Shown here in pieces: positions 34,473 through 42,915 of a stretch of 64,000 bases of DNA. The first letter of the stretch is position 1; each line of letters begins with the position of its first letter. Location of the stretch: NCBI GenBank assembly GCA_020431825.1, contig JAGQHN010000009.1, positions 1 through 64,000 of the forward strand, read 5' to 3'. The notes under the pieces were generated by a model. That model did not search any database. It was not told the origin of the DNA and saw only the letters and a program-made list of their open reading frames with translations. The position numbers and the translations under genes are program-made. The stretch comes from Trueperaceae bacterium. Its GTDB lineage: Bacteria; Deinococcota; Deinococci; Deinococcales; Trueperaceae.

Positions 34473-35768
34473 TTAGCGCCAGGGAAAACCAATGCGGCGC
34501 CAGGGACGCATATGCCTCAGTAAGGGGCGATTATCCCATTCTCTGGTTTCCTGAACCCGTAAAAGAAAAAGAATTGAAGAAGCGCGCATAAAACCTGAAA
34601 CCACAAAAAGACTGTAGTAAGGAAGCCAGACACCCGTTGAAAAGCGGCTAAGCAATTCTAAGATGGGTCCTGAAACCGCACCGCCCAAAAAACCCATAAG
34701 GCCAGTCACCAGACTGTACATGGCAATGAAACTAAGCCGCTCATCTTTCGGGGCGCTGACTAAAGCCAGGTTAAAAATCGCAGGTCCACCTGCGCCCCAG
34801 GCAACAGCGTCAATGACAGCGCTCAGCCAGATAAAATTTAGATTTTGATAGAGCCCTGCTAAGATCCAGGTGGTCGGAAAGCCTATTCCCATAATGAGCA
34901 CGCTGGCTGCCAAAATGGGTTTATTGCCAAAGCGGTCTGCCAGACGTCCCCAGATATTTGTGGTTATGAGAGCGGTGGTAGAAGCAATGATAGAAAAAAT
35001 GGCCAGTTGCGTAAACGTCATATGGAGGTTTTGAATAAAATAGGCGGTGATGAGAGCAGCTGAGAGGAAGATGCCAAAGTGAAAGTAGCCTGCAAAAACT
35101 AGGAATTTGCGAAAGTTAAGACTTTTCCAGGGTTTCAATAAGACTTCTTTAAAGGGAAGCTGGGCTTTGAGTTTGGGGGGTTCATAATGGAAAAGCAGCA
35201 AGCTTGCCCCAATCAGGGCAAAAACCACAGATAGCCCTAAGACCAGTTGAAAACTCAGGGGTGCCTTTATATGGTCTAAAAACCAGCCGGCAAAAAGACT
35301 GGCTAGCATGCCCACCACACCCACGATGCCTGCTCGTCTACCAAAGTAGCGTCCGCGTCTGTCTTCAGGGACAACAGCGCCCATCCAGTCAGTCCAGAGG
35401 GTGCCAAAGGTGGCTTGAAAAAGGCTGGATAAGCCTACCACTAGCAGCAAAAAGAAGGGCATGAGCTTATCGGGGATGCCAAGTGTGGGCGCTAACGCTG
35501 CTAAAACCCAGAGGCTCCGACCGATAAAGGCAAGCGAGGTAGCCAAAATGCGCCTTTGACTCAGGCCGCTGGCCCACCAGGCCACAACAGGGCTAAACAT
35601 TTGCGACAGGACAGGAATGCTCGAGACCAGCGCAATTTGCGTTGGGCTGGCATTGTAGTGCAGCATGTAACCAATCAGGACACTGCCGGTGGTCCAGACC
35701 AAAAAAATTTGCCCCAGACTTCCTTCCAGGACAGAGAGACGTAAGGTGCGCACCAGATTTGGCATCAT
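34473..35768 (-). CDS. Major facilitator superfamily transporter
   Basis: A 431-aa membrane protein with about 12 helices and the MFS loop motif between helices 2 and 3 (ASGLSQRRIL) and its second-half equivalent GRLADRFGNKPIL. Other features are TDWMGAVVPEDRRGRYFGRR and SAPKDERLSFIAMYSLVTG, seen in a group of uncharacterised MFS proteins. Substrate unknown. It lies 69 bp upstream of the peptide-binding protein gene on the same strand. Confidence 0.85.
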   Translation of the reverse strand: MMPNLVRTLRLSVLEGSLGQIFLVWTTGSVLIGYMLHYNASPTQIALVSSIPVLSQMFSPVVAWWASGLSQRRILATSLAFIGRSLWVLAALAPTLGIPDKLMPFFLLLVVGLSSLFQATFGTLWTDWMGAVVPEDRRGRYFGRRAGIVGVVGMLASLFAGWFLDHIKAPLSFQLVLGLSVVFALIGASLLLFHYEPPKLKAQLPFKEVLLKPWKSLNFRKFLVFAGYFHFGIFLSAALITAYFIQNLHMTFTQLAIFSIIASTTALITTNIWGRLADRFGNKPILAASVLIMGIGFPTTWILAGLYQNLNFIWLSAVIDAVAWGAGGPAIFNLALVSAPKDERLSFIAMYSLVTGLMGFLGGAVSGPILELLSRFSTGVWLPYYSLFVVSGFMRASSILFLLRVQETREWDNRPLLRHMRPWRRIGFPWR

Positions 35769-36063
35769 AAAAACTCAAGCTAGGAAAGCGAACTGCTTCA
35801 AGGCTCGAGTTTAACACCAAAGCCATCATTAAAGAGATGGGTAATTACCAAAAGCAAGTTCTGTTGGCAAATCGAGGCGCATATTTTTTCTTGCTAAACA
35901 AGACGGTATTTTTCTGACAAACTGCTCAGATCTTTCCTACATAACGTCACACAAGTTAGGGCATTTGCTAATAACACAGCCTTGCTATGATAATTGACGT
36001 TGGAGAGAATGGTTGGTTACCAAAAGCCTGATCGTAAACTAACGGTTTTGCAACTACAAAAGT
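35769..36063. other. Intergenic region upstream of the twin membrane proteins
   Basis: About 300 bp between divergent genes. It carries a possible plus-strand promoter at 35964-35991 (TTTGCT, 16 bp, TATGAT); otherwise no structure was recognised. Confidence 0.35.
35964..35991 (+). promoter_or_regulatory. Possible sigma-70-type promoter for the twin membrane genes
   Basis: TTTGCT and TATGAT separated by 16 bp, about 100 bp before the ATG at 36091. The -10 is good, the -35 weak. Confidence 0.3.
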
Positions 36064-36090
36064 TTGGCTGATTAGGTTAAGGAGGTGGCA

Positions 36091-36534
36091 ATGATCCCTG
36101 CTTTACGCAGTGCGCAGTCTAAGTCAGGGCGGGCTCTAGAGATTATTCGTGTGGTTATGTTGCTGCTCGTCATGGTTGGCTGGGTAATGTATCCACTCGA
36201 GCTGGTCATCTTGGATCACTGGCTCGAGTCCTGGCAATCGAAAGTTCCCTTTTTGCTGGCAATTCCAGGTTTTATTTTTACCCTATGGATATTCTTTGAT
36301 CGGGATACTCCCTGGGTTCGTAAGGCCTTTATTGCTACCATGTGGGTTTCTGTGGTTGTTGGTTTGACGGGTGCTTTTTTTCACATCCTCTGGAATTTTG
36401 ATGGTGATGTGGAGTGGTACTTTGATACGACCATGGAAGCGTTTGCCGGAGATAGACCTACCCTGGCGGCGATGGCCTTTACCCACATGGGTGTTACCGG
36501 GCTGCTTTGTATCTTCCGGACGAAGGGGGCGTGA
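36091..36534 (+). CDS. Small four-helix membrane protein, copy 1 of a tandem pair
   Basis: A 147-aa protein (ATG at 36091, AAGGAGG 5 nt upstream; an in-frame GTG six bases earlier lies inside that Shine-Dalgarno). About four membrane helices. It shares with the next gene the blocks LE-W-SWQS-VPF (L.SWQSKVPF), GAFFHILWNFD and GDRPTLAAMAFTHMGVTGLL. Two His in or near helices (FFHILW and THMG) are kept in both copies, so binding of heme b or a quinol site is possible; this is inference. No named family recognised. Lies upstream of a DOMON protein. Confidence 0.7.
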   Translation: MIPALRSAQSKSGRALEIIRVVMLLLVMVGWVMYPLELVILDHWLESWQSKVPFLLAIPGFIFTLWIFFDRDTPWVRKAFIATMWVSVVVGLTGAFFHILWNFDGDVEWYFDTTMEAFAGDRPTLAAMAFTHMGVTGLLCIFRTKGA

Positions 36535-36536
36535 GC

Positions 36537-36992
36537 ATGATTCGTGCACTCTTTAAGGCTCAAACTTATGAGGAAAAAACCCTGGCGTTTGTGCAACTTG
36601 CTTTTTTGCTTATTGCTATGTTTGGCTTTCTCTTTTACGGCATTGAGCACTGGGCGCTCGAGCATTTTCTTGACTCCTGGCAGTCTCGAGTTCCTTTTTA
36701 CCTTTCACTGCTAGGTTTTCCTCTAACGTTTTTGATGCTCTTTAGCACCAAGCCCTGGATACGCTATCCCTTTATAGCCTGGATGGCCATCACCTTTCTA
36801 TCAGGCATGATCGGCGCCCTGTTTCACCTTGTCTGGAACGCTGATGATATTAATGCAAGTTTGTTTTCAATATCAGGCTTTATAGACTCTTTTAGAGGTG
36901 ATAGACCCGTTCTTGCCGCCTTAGCCCACACCCACATTGGTGCGGTTGGCCTGATTATAGGTCTAACGCTCAATAATACTTCTGAAACTTAA
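36537..36992 (+). CDS. Small four-helix membrane protein, copy 2 of a tandem pair
   Basis: A 151-aa paralogue of the preceding protein, starting at the ATG at 36537, 2 bp after the previous stop; AAGGGGG lies a little upstream. Matching blocks are LDSWQSRVPF, GALFHLVWNADD and GDRPVLAALAHTHIGAVGLI. One extra His pair occurs (AHTH). The two copies probably pack together as a heteromer. Longer in-frame starts would overlap copy 1 and are unlikely. Confidence 0.7.
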   Translation: MIRALFKAQTYEEKTLAFVQLAFLLIAMFGFLFYGIEHWALEHFLDSWQSRVPFYLSLLGFPLTFLMLFSTKPWIRYPFIAWMAITFLSGMIGALFHLVWNADDINASLFSISGFIDSFRGDRPVLAALAHTHIGAVGLIIGLTLNNTSET

Positions 36993-37118
36993 GTAAGGAG
37001 GGAATTTACTGGTTCATTAACCTTTATAAAGCTGAGATCTAGTGCTCAGCCCGGTCTAAGATAGCAATGGTAGTGGCCTAAAAAGTACTGAGCCACTGTA
37101 TTACTGAAAGGAGTAGAG

Positions 37119-37670
37119 ATGAAAAAAGGATTCGTTTTGCTTATTGTCTTGTTTATGGCTGCTGCCATGGCTCAGCCAAGTGTTGACGGTGTTATAAATG
37201 ACGGTGAATATGACTCGAGCTATACCCACGAGGACTCAGGCTCCGTTATTTCCTGGACTATTGCCGGAGACACCATCTATATTGGTCTAAGTACTGAAAA
37301 CGATGGCTGGGTGGGGCTTGGTCTGCTACAAGAAAAAGTTGAAAAGAAACAAGGAGCAGATCAGTATCTTTTTGTTATGGATGGTGGCAGTTTAACTGCC
37401 CTTGATATGACTCAGGTTGATCCCAAAGATAGCCCTGCCATGGATGATGAACAAGGAGGTAGTCAGTCGATCCTCGAGTCTGCTGCCACCCTTGATGGTG
37501 AAGTCTGGACGGTCGAGTTTAGCCGTAAGTTAGATACCGGTGAAGCTACCGACATGCTTATAACTCCCGGTGAAACCTTTACTTTGCTCCTTGCCAAAGG
37601 TAAAGAGATGGACAAAGAAGAAGAGCACCGTAAAAACAGACGCTGGGAACTCGAGGATTTCGCCTTTTAA
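37119..37670 (+). CDS. Exported DOMON-domain protein
   Basis: A 183-aa secreted protein: signal peptide ending MAAAMAQ, then a single DOMON-like beta-sandwich (VDGVINDGEYDSSY, ISWTIAGDTIYIGLSTENDGWVGLGLL, DQYLFVMDGG, EVWTVEFSRKLDTGEATD). DOMON domains bind heme or sugars; the GWVGLGL core is the classic motif. AAAGGAG precedes the ATG. With the twin membrane proteins upstream and the decaheme cytochrome nearby, a role in periplasmic electron transfer is plausible. The gene ends at a hairpin. Confidence 0.8.
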   Translation: MKKGFVLLIVLFMAAAMAQPSVDGVINDGEYDSSYTHEDSGSVISWTIAGDTIYIGLSTENDGWVGLGLLQEKVEKKQGADQYLFVMDGGSLTALDMTQVDPKDSPAMDDEQGGSQSILESAATLDGEVWTVEFSRKLDTGEATDMLITPGETFTLLLAKGKEMDKEEEHRKNRRWELEDFAF

Positions 37671-37696
37671 TTAAACCTTTTGGTTCTAGTACTTGT

Positions 37697-37727
37697 CGGA
37701 TGATCTCAGATCATCCGGCATTTAACT
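37697..37727 (+). terminator. Hairpin after the DOMON gene
   Basis: CGGATGATC / GATCATCCG form a 9-bp stem with a 3-nt loop, 26 nt after the stop, followed by GCATTTAACTT. T-run is weak but placement is right. Confidence 0.55.
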
Positions 37728-37747
37728 TGCCACATCCCATCAAGTGC

Positions 37748-37853
37748 TTATACCAAAGTGCCGTTTTACTGTCATAAAAGTCATTAAACCCGGTCGTGAG
37801 AGCGTACCCTTTAACGACTCCGACGATGACATCATTCAAGCATTTTGGTATTA
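37748..37853. mobile_element. MITE-like element, about 106 bp, with terminal inverted repeats
   Basis: Ends TTATACCAAAGTGC and (reverse complement of the right end) TAATACCAAAATGC match in 12 of 14 bases. The internal block from about 37783 (ATTAAACCC...GTGAGAGCGTACCC...ATGACATCATT.AAGCA) recurs at 62910-62976. No coding capacity. Such non-autonomous elements are mobilised by a transposase encoded elsewhere. Confidence 0.55.
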
Positions 37854-37877
37854 ATTGTTTGTTTTTGGACAAGTACA

Positions 37878-40001
37878 TTAATTTGTAGGCTTGCTGCATT
37901 TACTAGGATCACCGCCATTATTAGTAGGATCATCAGCAATCTGAGAGTTGCAATAAATATAAGCAGTACCAGTAACATCTGAAGTAGGTGCGCCTACGAT
38001 AGCAAAACTACCAGATAGCGCAATCGCCCGACTAAAAATCAAATTAGTTTCTGAATCACCCAAGGTAAAGGTTTTGATTTCTTCCCAGTCACTCCCTCTC
38101 CGTTTATACAGATAGGCTGTGCGCAAATCGAGAGCACCGACTAGTGCATAGTCACCAGAAATACTTACATTAAAACCAAAACGATTTCCACTTTTTTCGC
38201 CACTGCCAATTAGCTTCTTAATTTCCTTCCAATCTTTGTCTTTTTCGCTATATTGAAAGATGTAAGCTGCACCTTCTCTTAAAGATAAACTGGAACCCAC
38301 AATGGCGTAATTTCCCGAAACGCTGACGCTAAACCCAAATCCGTTGACTTGGGATACTCCAGATGCAGCGTCACTGGGACTAAGACTCTTCATTTGCTTC
38401 CACTCCGTACCTGTGCGCTGATAAACATAAACAGATCCAGAGGCAGAGGTACTATTGACTGGTTCTCCTACCATAGCGAAGTTATTTGAAAGGGCAACAC
38501 GTTGCGGCCCAGAGTTTCGATTATCTGACCCTTCAGGGCTAAGCTCCTTTGCGAGTGTCCAGTCATTGCCACTGCGTTTATAAAGATAAGCTGCGTTTTT
38601 TCCAGAGGCACCAACGAGAGCATAATCACCAAAAAGGGCAATACTTCGGGCATAATTGTCCCCAAATGCACCAGACGCCAGTTTCTTCATTTGGGTCCAG
38701 TCTCCGGTAGCCCCTCGCTTAAAGATGTAGGCAGCACCAGCGAGTTCAGGATTGCTTGAAGGTGACCCTACAAGTGCATAATCACCTGATATGGCAACGC
38801 TATAGCCAAAGTAACTGTTGTTAGTAGCGTCAATAGAGCTAAGCTTCTTGACCTCTTTCCAATTTTCTTCGTAGTAAGTATAGGTACTGCGTCCGTTGGG
38901 TACAGTAATCAGCGGGCGTTCATAAATATAGGCAAGTCCAGGACTCTCACTACCTTCACCAAAATCTGGTGAGCCAACAATTGCGTAATCTCCAGATATA
39001 GCTACAGATAAACCATAAGAGTCAGTTGTGGTTTTACTATCAGAAGACAGTTTTTGCCTGTTTTCAAAGATGGGATACATTTCATTAGTAGCGGCTATAT
39101 CTCCGTCATCTAGCTCTTTGTTGCTTCCTAAAGTTTCTTTTGTGATCTTCGGGTCCTTGGGGGTAATAACTTCACAACAAAAATCTCTAGAACCCGCTTT
39201 CGATGAATAATGCATGAGAGAATCGTAGTTATAGGGCCCAAGGTCTTTAACCTTGTCTGGGGTTCTCTTATCAAAATTATTAGCAAACCCTGCCATGATG
39301 TTACCTGTAGTTACAGTTATATAGGTATCTCGGTCAGAGCGTGTTTGTTCATGTAGTATGCCTATAGCATGGCCCAGTTCATGGATAATGGAAGTTTTGT
39401 CACACTTTGGCTGCAACTTGATATCTCTTCTACCACCATTCCCTCTACCCACCCAAGAGTTACATCTTGTTGCGTCTGGAACAAAAACGACATAATCATT
39501 TGGGGTTTTTAGCGAAAGATCATTAACATTTATAAAGCTAATATTGGTATTGGTACTCCAGTGGTCTAGTGCTTCATAGATAAGTTTTTTTTGTGCTTCA
39601 CTAAACACGCCTTCAATCTTGTAAGGAATTACGCCGTTAGGCCATAAATCGTCTTTTTGTGGCGTAAAGGCCGCTTGAGTTTTGAGTGCCGTTTCATCTC
39701 CAACTTTTCCAACGATGAGATCACCTTCAAAAACGTAATCGCCGTCCATCACAAAGACGGTGACTGTCGAAGGCTCCGTTTCACCGGGCAGGATAATAGA
39801 TACTTCTTTGGTTTCTGTGTCAGCACTTGGAAAATATGGATTAAAGCTTGTTTCTGCTGGATCAGGTGTACTCGGAGAACCACAAGAAATGAGACCAAAT
39901 AGGAGGAGAAATAAAGTAAAGGGTAGGGATGGCAGTTTCAAGAGGTTAGAGCTACGAGACGTTTGAGCCTTTTCAACTGGCCGCACAGTGACATCGTTCA
40001 T
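37878..40001 (-). CDS. Lipoprotein with astacin (M12A) protease domain and FG-GAP propeller
   Basis: A 707-aa exported protein; the lipobox LISC gives Cys40 after a rather long N-terminus, and GGGAG lies about 9 nt before the ATG. Residues about 115-290 are an astacin-type zinc protease: WPNGVIPYKIEG, the zinc motif HELGHAIGILHE (His207, Glu208, His211, His217) and the Met-turn SLMHY (Met263). Residues about 315-690 hold around seven FG-GAP-like repeats of the form AISGDYALVGSP, a beta-propeller like integrin alpha. The gene is AT-richer than its neighbours and contains no CTCGAG, which suggests acquisition by transfer. Probable surface protease. Confidence 0.88.
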   Translation of the reverse strand: MNDVTVRPVEKAQTSRSSNLLKLPSLPFTLFLLLFGLISCGSPSTPDPAETSFNPYFPSADTETKEVSIILPGETEPSTVTVFVMDGDYVFEGDLIVGKVGDETALKTQAAFTPQKDDLWPNGVIPYKIEGVFSEAQKKLIYEALDHWSTNTNISFINVNDLSLKTPNDYVVFVPDATRCNSWVGRGNGGRRDIKLQPKCDKTSIIHELGHAIGILHEQTRSDRDTYITVTTGNIMAGFANNFDKRTPDKVKDLGPYNYDSLMHYSSKAGSRDFCCEVITPKDPKITKETLGSNKELDDGDIAATNEMYPIFENRQKLSSDSKTTTDSYGLSVAISGDYAIVGSPDFGEGSESPGLAYIYERPLITVPNGRSTYTYYEENWKEVKKLSSIDATNNSYFGYSVAISGDYALVGSPSSNPELAGAAYIFKRGATGDWTQMKKLASGAFGDNYARSIALFGDYALVGASGKNAAYLYKRSGNDWTLAKELSPEGSDNRNSGPQRVALSNNFAMVGEPVNSTSASGSVYVYQRTGTEWKQMKSLSPSDAASGVSQVNGFGFSVSVSGNYAIVGSSLSLREGAAYIFQYSEKDKDWKEIKKLIGSGEKSGNRFGFNVSISGDYALVGALDLRTAYLYKRRGSDWEEIKTFTLGDSETNLIFSRAIALSGSFAIVGAPTSDVTGTAYIYCNSQIADDPTNNGGDPSKCSKPTN

Positions 40002-40173
40002 TGGTTGTACTCCCTGTAGTAAGTTTAGAGGCTAAGGATATACCTTTACTAAGTCGATTGCCAGTTTCGCAAAATCTAAAAACATAATAGATGCATTTTA
40101 AGAAGCGTTCACCTTAAGGCCTCGAGGCTTATACTGCACAAGGGTGAAAGTGCTGGCTATTCTTAACGCAACA

Positions 40174-40212
40174 CCCTGTTTTCATTGCTTTATGCGGGTA
40201 AATGAAAACAGG
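40174..40212. promoter_or_regulatory. Long inverted repeat overlapping the decaheme terminator
   Basis: CCTGTTTTCATT and AATGAAAACAGG are perfect 12-bp arms around a 14-nt loop. The right arm overlaps the terminator stem at 40209-40231, so the two hairpins exclude each other. Confidence 0.45.
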
Positions 40213-40231
40213 CAGGAATATATCCTGCCTG
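40198..40231 (-). terminator. Rho-independent terminator of the decaheme cytochrome gene
   Basis: On the minus strand a 9-bp stem (CAGGCAGGA / TCCTGCCTG) with loop TATAT is followed by TTTTCATTT, 28 nt after the stop. Confidence 0.75.
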
Positions 40232-40259
40232 TAAAAGAACCTAAAACTAAGAGGCTGAG

Positions 40260-42503
40260 TTACTCAGCTTCTACCGGGTCGAAACGAGTCATGGCACTTA
40301 CATCAAAACCTAAATCCTCTAAAGAGTCATAAAGAACCTGCATGATGTAGTGCGGGTTATGAACATAAGATCCTGGGTCTTTACTAACATACTGATAGTT
40401 ATAGGCGGCGCGTAAGAGGCTAGGTGTCCAGCTATTAAAGCGCCCAGACAGTTCCTCTTCGCTTATTAAGCCGTCGCCATCAGCATCAACAAAGAAGTAC
40501 GGATAGCTATGGGAATCATAGCCTATGCTTTGCCCTGTAATGTTCATGGAGTAGGTTTGCATGGCTTTGAGCAAATTGCTTTCCATGGTGGCAATCTCAC
40601 CAAAGACACCTTCAGTGTTGTTACCGTCACCATCCCAGTCGGTTTCGTATTCGCGGATGGTTTGCAGATCACTAAAGCGGTTAATGGGTTCATGGCACTC
40701 ATTACAGGAGTCAAATTTTACGGTGAGTCCGTGTGTGGTGTGGCATGAGGTACACTGGGCAAAGTCTTCATCGTGTTCGAACAGACCCACGTAGTCCTTA
40801 CCGGTGTACTGGTAAGCGCCCTGCACTTCAGAACCAAAGCGAGTTGCACCAGCAGCGAAATAGTGAACGTTTAGGAAGCGGAGTTTATCTGACGTATCAT
40901 CGTCGTTAATGCCTCTGATTAAGGCATTTACACTGACGGTAGATTCACGGCCCTGGTGGCAGTTGAGACAGATATTAGTCGCAGCATTACCGCTATCAAC
41001 CACGGCGCCACTCGGGAATTTCACGCTTTCGACTTCATGAAGCGTAAATTCTTGTAGGTCGTTGTGACAGGTGCTGCACTGAAAGCCGTTAGAGGGAGGT
41101 TGAGCAATGGTTACTCCATTTTTAATAAGCATGGGTAAACCTGTTGCGGTGTGGCACCTTGCGCAGGTTCCAGGCACTTCGCCTTCAGCGTCCCAGTGTC
41201 TGAAAGCTTCTTCAGAACCGGCAAAGTGTCCGGCATCGATGCGGTGCAGGACATTCATCAGATTGGCATCGGTCAAAACATCCTGAACAGCAGCTTTGAT
41301 ATCGGGGGTAAAGGCGATGGGATCAGGATTAGTACTTGCCATGAGCACACCATGGAAACTGTCGGCACTGGGGTTTAGTGCGCTGTGTAAGTCCTGAATG
41401 GAATCATAGAGTAACTGAATGATGTACTTACCACCGTGGGCATAGGCACCGGGGTCTTTTAGCGAGGTTTGATAGTTATAGGCGGCTTTAACCAAACGCG
41501 GGGTAAAGGATTCAAATTTACCTTCACCTTCATCGATTGTGCCATTACTATTGGCGTCATTAAAGAAGTAGGGGTATCTGCCACTATCATAAAGCAGAGG
41601 GGTCTGAGTCATTTCACTGGCATAGGCCTGCATCATTTGATACAGGGTGTCCTGTAAGCCCTCGAGCTCGTAGTAAATACCTTCTTCTATATTCAAGTCG
41701 CCGTCATAGTCAACCATTGAACCTTGCATACGGACATTTTTTATATCTTCGGCGGTCGTGACATTTTCATGACAACTGCTGCACTCACTTACCTTAACCT
41801 CTAAGCTATGAGGATCGTGGCACTGAACACAGGTGGTGTAACCATCAACATGTTGGAACATAGTGTCGTAGCTCATTCCATCATATTCATAGCCACCCTT
41901 AGCCAGCGTGCCATATTTGCTTACTGCAGCGGCAAAGTAGTGAATGTTAATAAAGCCAAGATCTGGGCTAACCGTATCTTCTGCAACGGCAGCCTTGCTT
42001 ATGGCCTCATCGACCGAAACTTTAGAAGCGCGACCTTGATGGCACTGAACACAACGGGCTTCGGAACCCAGATTGGTAAGCTCGAGGCCAGAGGGCATAA
42101 CCGCACTGTTCATGCGTAGGGTGACACTGTTATGACAGGTCGTACAGTTAATGACACTACCAATTGCAGCGCTTTGATTAACAACGCCTGCCTCAGAGCC
42201 GTCAGCACCGATAAAATCAACGTAACCTGTCCCACTATGACATCTGGCGCAGCTTTCAGGTACGACCGCTGGATCGTCTTCGTTCCAGTGGGAAAAAGCT
42301 TCTGCCGTTATGTCAGCGTGGGCTGAGTGTGACCAGGCATCAAAAAAAGGCACATCTCCCATCAAGTCCTGGGGACTTGCAGGTGCCGATTCTTGAGCCA
42401 AGGCCAGGGAAAATACGTGTTTTGGGCTATAGATTCCAACTAGGGTCAAAATGACACCTAGGAATAGGATGGAACCTAAACCAGTTTTGGCTGCCTTTCT
42501 CAT
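40260..42503 (-). CDS. Decaheme c-type cytochrome with internal duplication
   Basis: A 747-aa exported protein with an N-terminal signal/anchor ending near SLALAQ and ten CxxCH motifs: CARCH, CTTCH, CVQCH, CVQCH, CSSCH in the first half and CARCH, CSTCH, CLNCH, CTSCH, CNECH in the second. The halves are clear duplicates, each with FRHWDAEG/FSHWNEDD, NIHYFAA/NVHYFAA, YNYQ.S.KDPG.Y.H and an EF-hand-like loop (DANSNGTIDEGEG, DADGDGLISEEEL). It would carry electrons in the periplasm or at the surface. AAGGAG is present before the ATG, and a terminator follows. No partner porin is nearby. Confidence 0.92.
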   Translation of the reverse strand: MRKAAKTGLGSILFLGVILTLVGIYSPKHVFSLALAQESAPASPQDLMGDVPFFDAWSHSAHADITAEAFSHWNEDDPAVVPESCARCHSGTGYVDFIGADGSEAGVVNQSAAIGSVINCTTCHNSVTLRMNSAVMPSGLELTNLGSEARCVQCHQGRASKVSVDEAISKAAVAEDTVSPDLGFINIHYFAAAVSKYGTLAKGGYEYDGMSYDTMFQHVDGYTTCVQCHDPHSLEVKVSECSSCHENVTTAEDIKNVRMQGSMVDYDGDLNIEEGIYYELEGLQDTLYQMMQAYASEMTQTPLLYDSGRYPYFFNDANSNGTIDEGEGKFESFTPRLVKAAYNYQTSLKDPGAYAHGGKYIIQLLYDSIQDLHSALNPSADSFHGVLMASTNPDPIAFTPDIKAAVQDVLTDANLMNVLHRIDAGHFAGSEEAFRHWDAEGEVPGTCARCHTATGLPMLIKNGVTIAQPPSNGFQCSTCHNDLQEFTLHEVESVKFPSGAVVDSGNAATNICLNCHQGRESTVSVNALIRGINDDDTSDKLRFLNVHYFAAGATRFGSEVQGAYQYTGKDYVGLFEHDEDFAQCTSCHTTHGLTVKFDSCNECHEPINRFSDLQTIREYETDWDGDGNNTEGVFGEIATMESNLLKAMQTYSMNITGQSIGYDSHSYPYFFVDADGDGLISEEELSGRFNSWTPSLLRAAYNYQYVSKDPGSYVHNPHYIMQVLYDSLEDLGFDVSAMTRFDPVEAE

Positions 42504-42864
42504 ATCCTTTCTCCTTGAACTCGGATGAGGAGCATCCGTCTCTGTTGAAGTTTAAAGGATGGTTACCTGGGTGGGTTTGGCTGATGTATGAGGGGTTATC
42601 TCCTTAACGCTTCTCCTGATTTAGACGCTTTGAAAGATAAACGAAGTGCCTGCTAGACCGATAGCTAACCGCATAAGATTTGCAACTACGTTTGTGATAG
42701 TAACATACAATTGAGGCTTTTTCAGAATACATTTGTCCCCATGAAGCTGTAGGTGAAGCGGGGAGAATGGCTTCTTTCACATTTGGAATCTTAGGTGAAG
42801 TGCATTTAGATAGACTTAAGGCTTCAAGTTAGATTTTTTAGCCTCTGGTTTTATCATGCTTACA
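42504..42864. other. Intergenic region upstream of the decaheme cytochrome
   Basis: About 360 bp, AT-rich. It must contain the cytochrome promoter on the minus strand; I found no convincing -35/-10 pair or operator. Confidence 0.35.
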
Positions 42865-42891
42865 CCTATCAGGGTGAAATCCCCTGATAGG
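42865..42891. terminator. Hairpin downstream of the Gfo/Idh gene
   Basis: A 10-bp perfect stem CCTATCAGGG / CCCTGATAGG with a 7-nt loop lies 24 bp past the stop of the minus-strand operon. On the plus strand it is followed by TCTGCTTTT; on the minus strand the T-run is weak. Likely ends the left catabolic operon. Confidence 0.55.
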
Positions 42892-42915
42892 TCTGCTTTT
42901 CAAGTTAGGATTTGC

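Noticed and set aside
37711-37899. A 62-codon minus-strand frame across the MITE-like element
   Set aside because: It reads through the repeat and the terminator and has no counterpart in the second copy, which is interrupted by stops.
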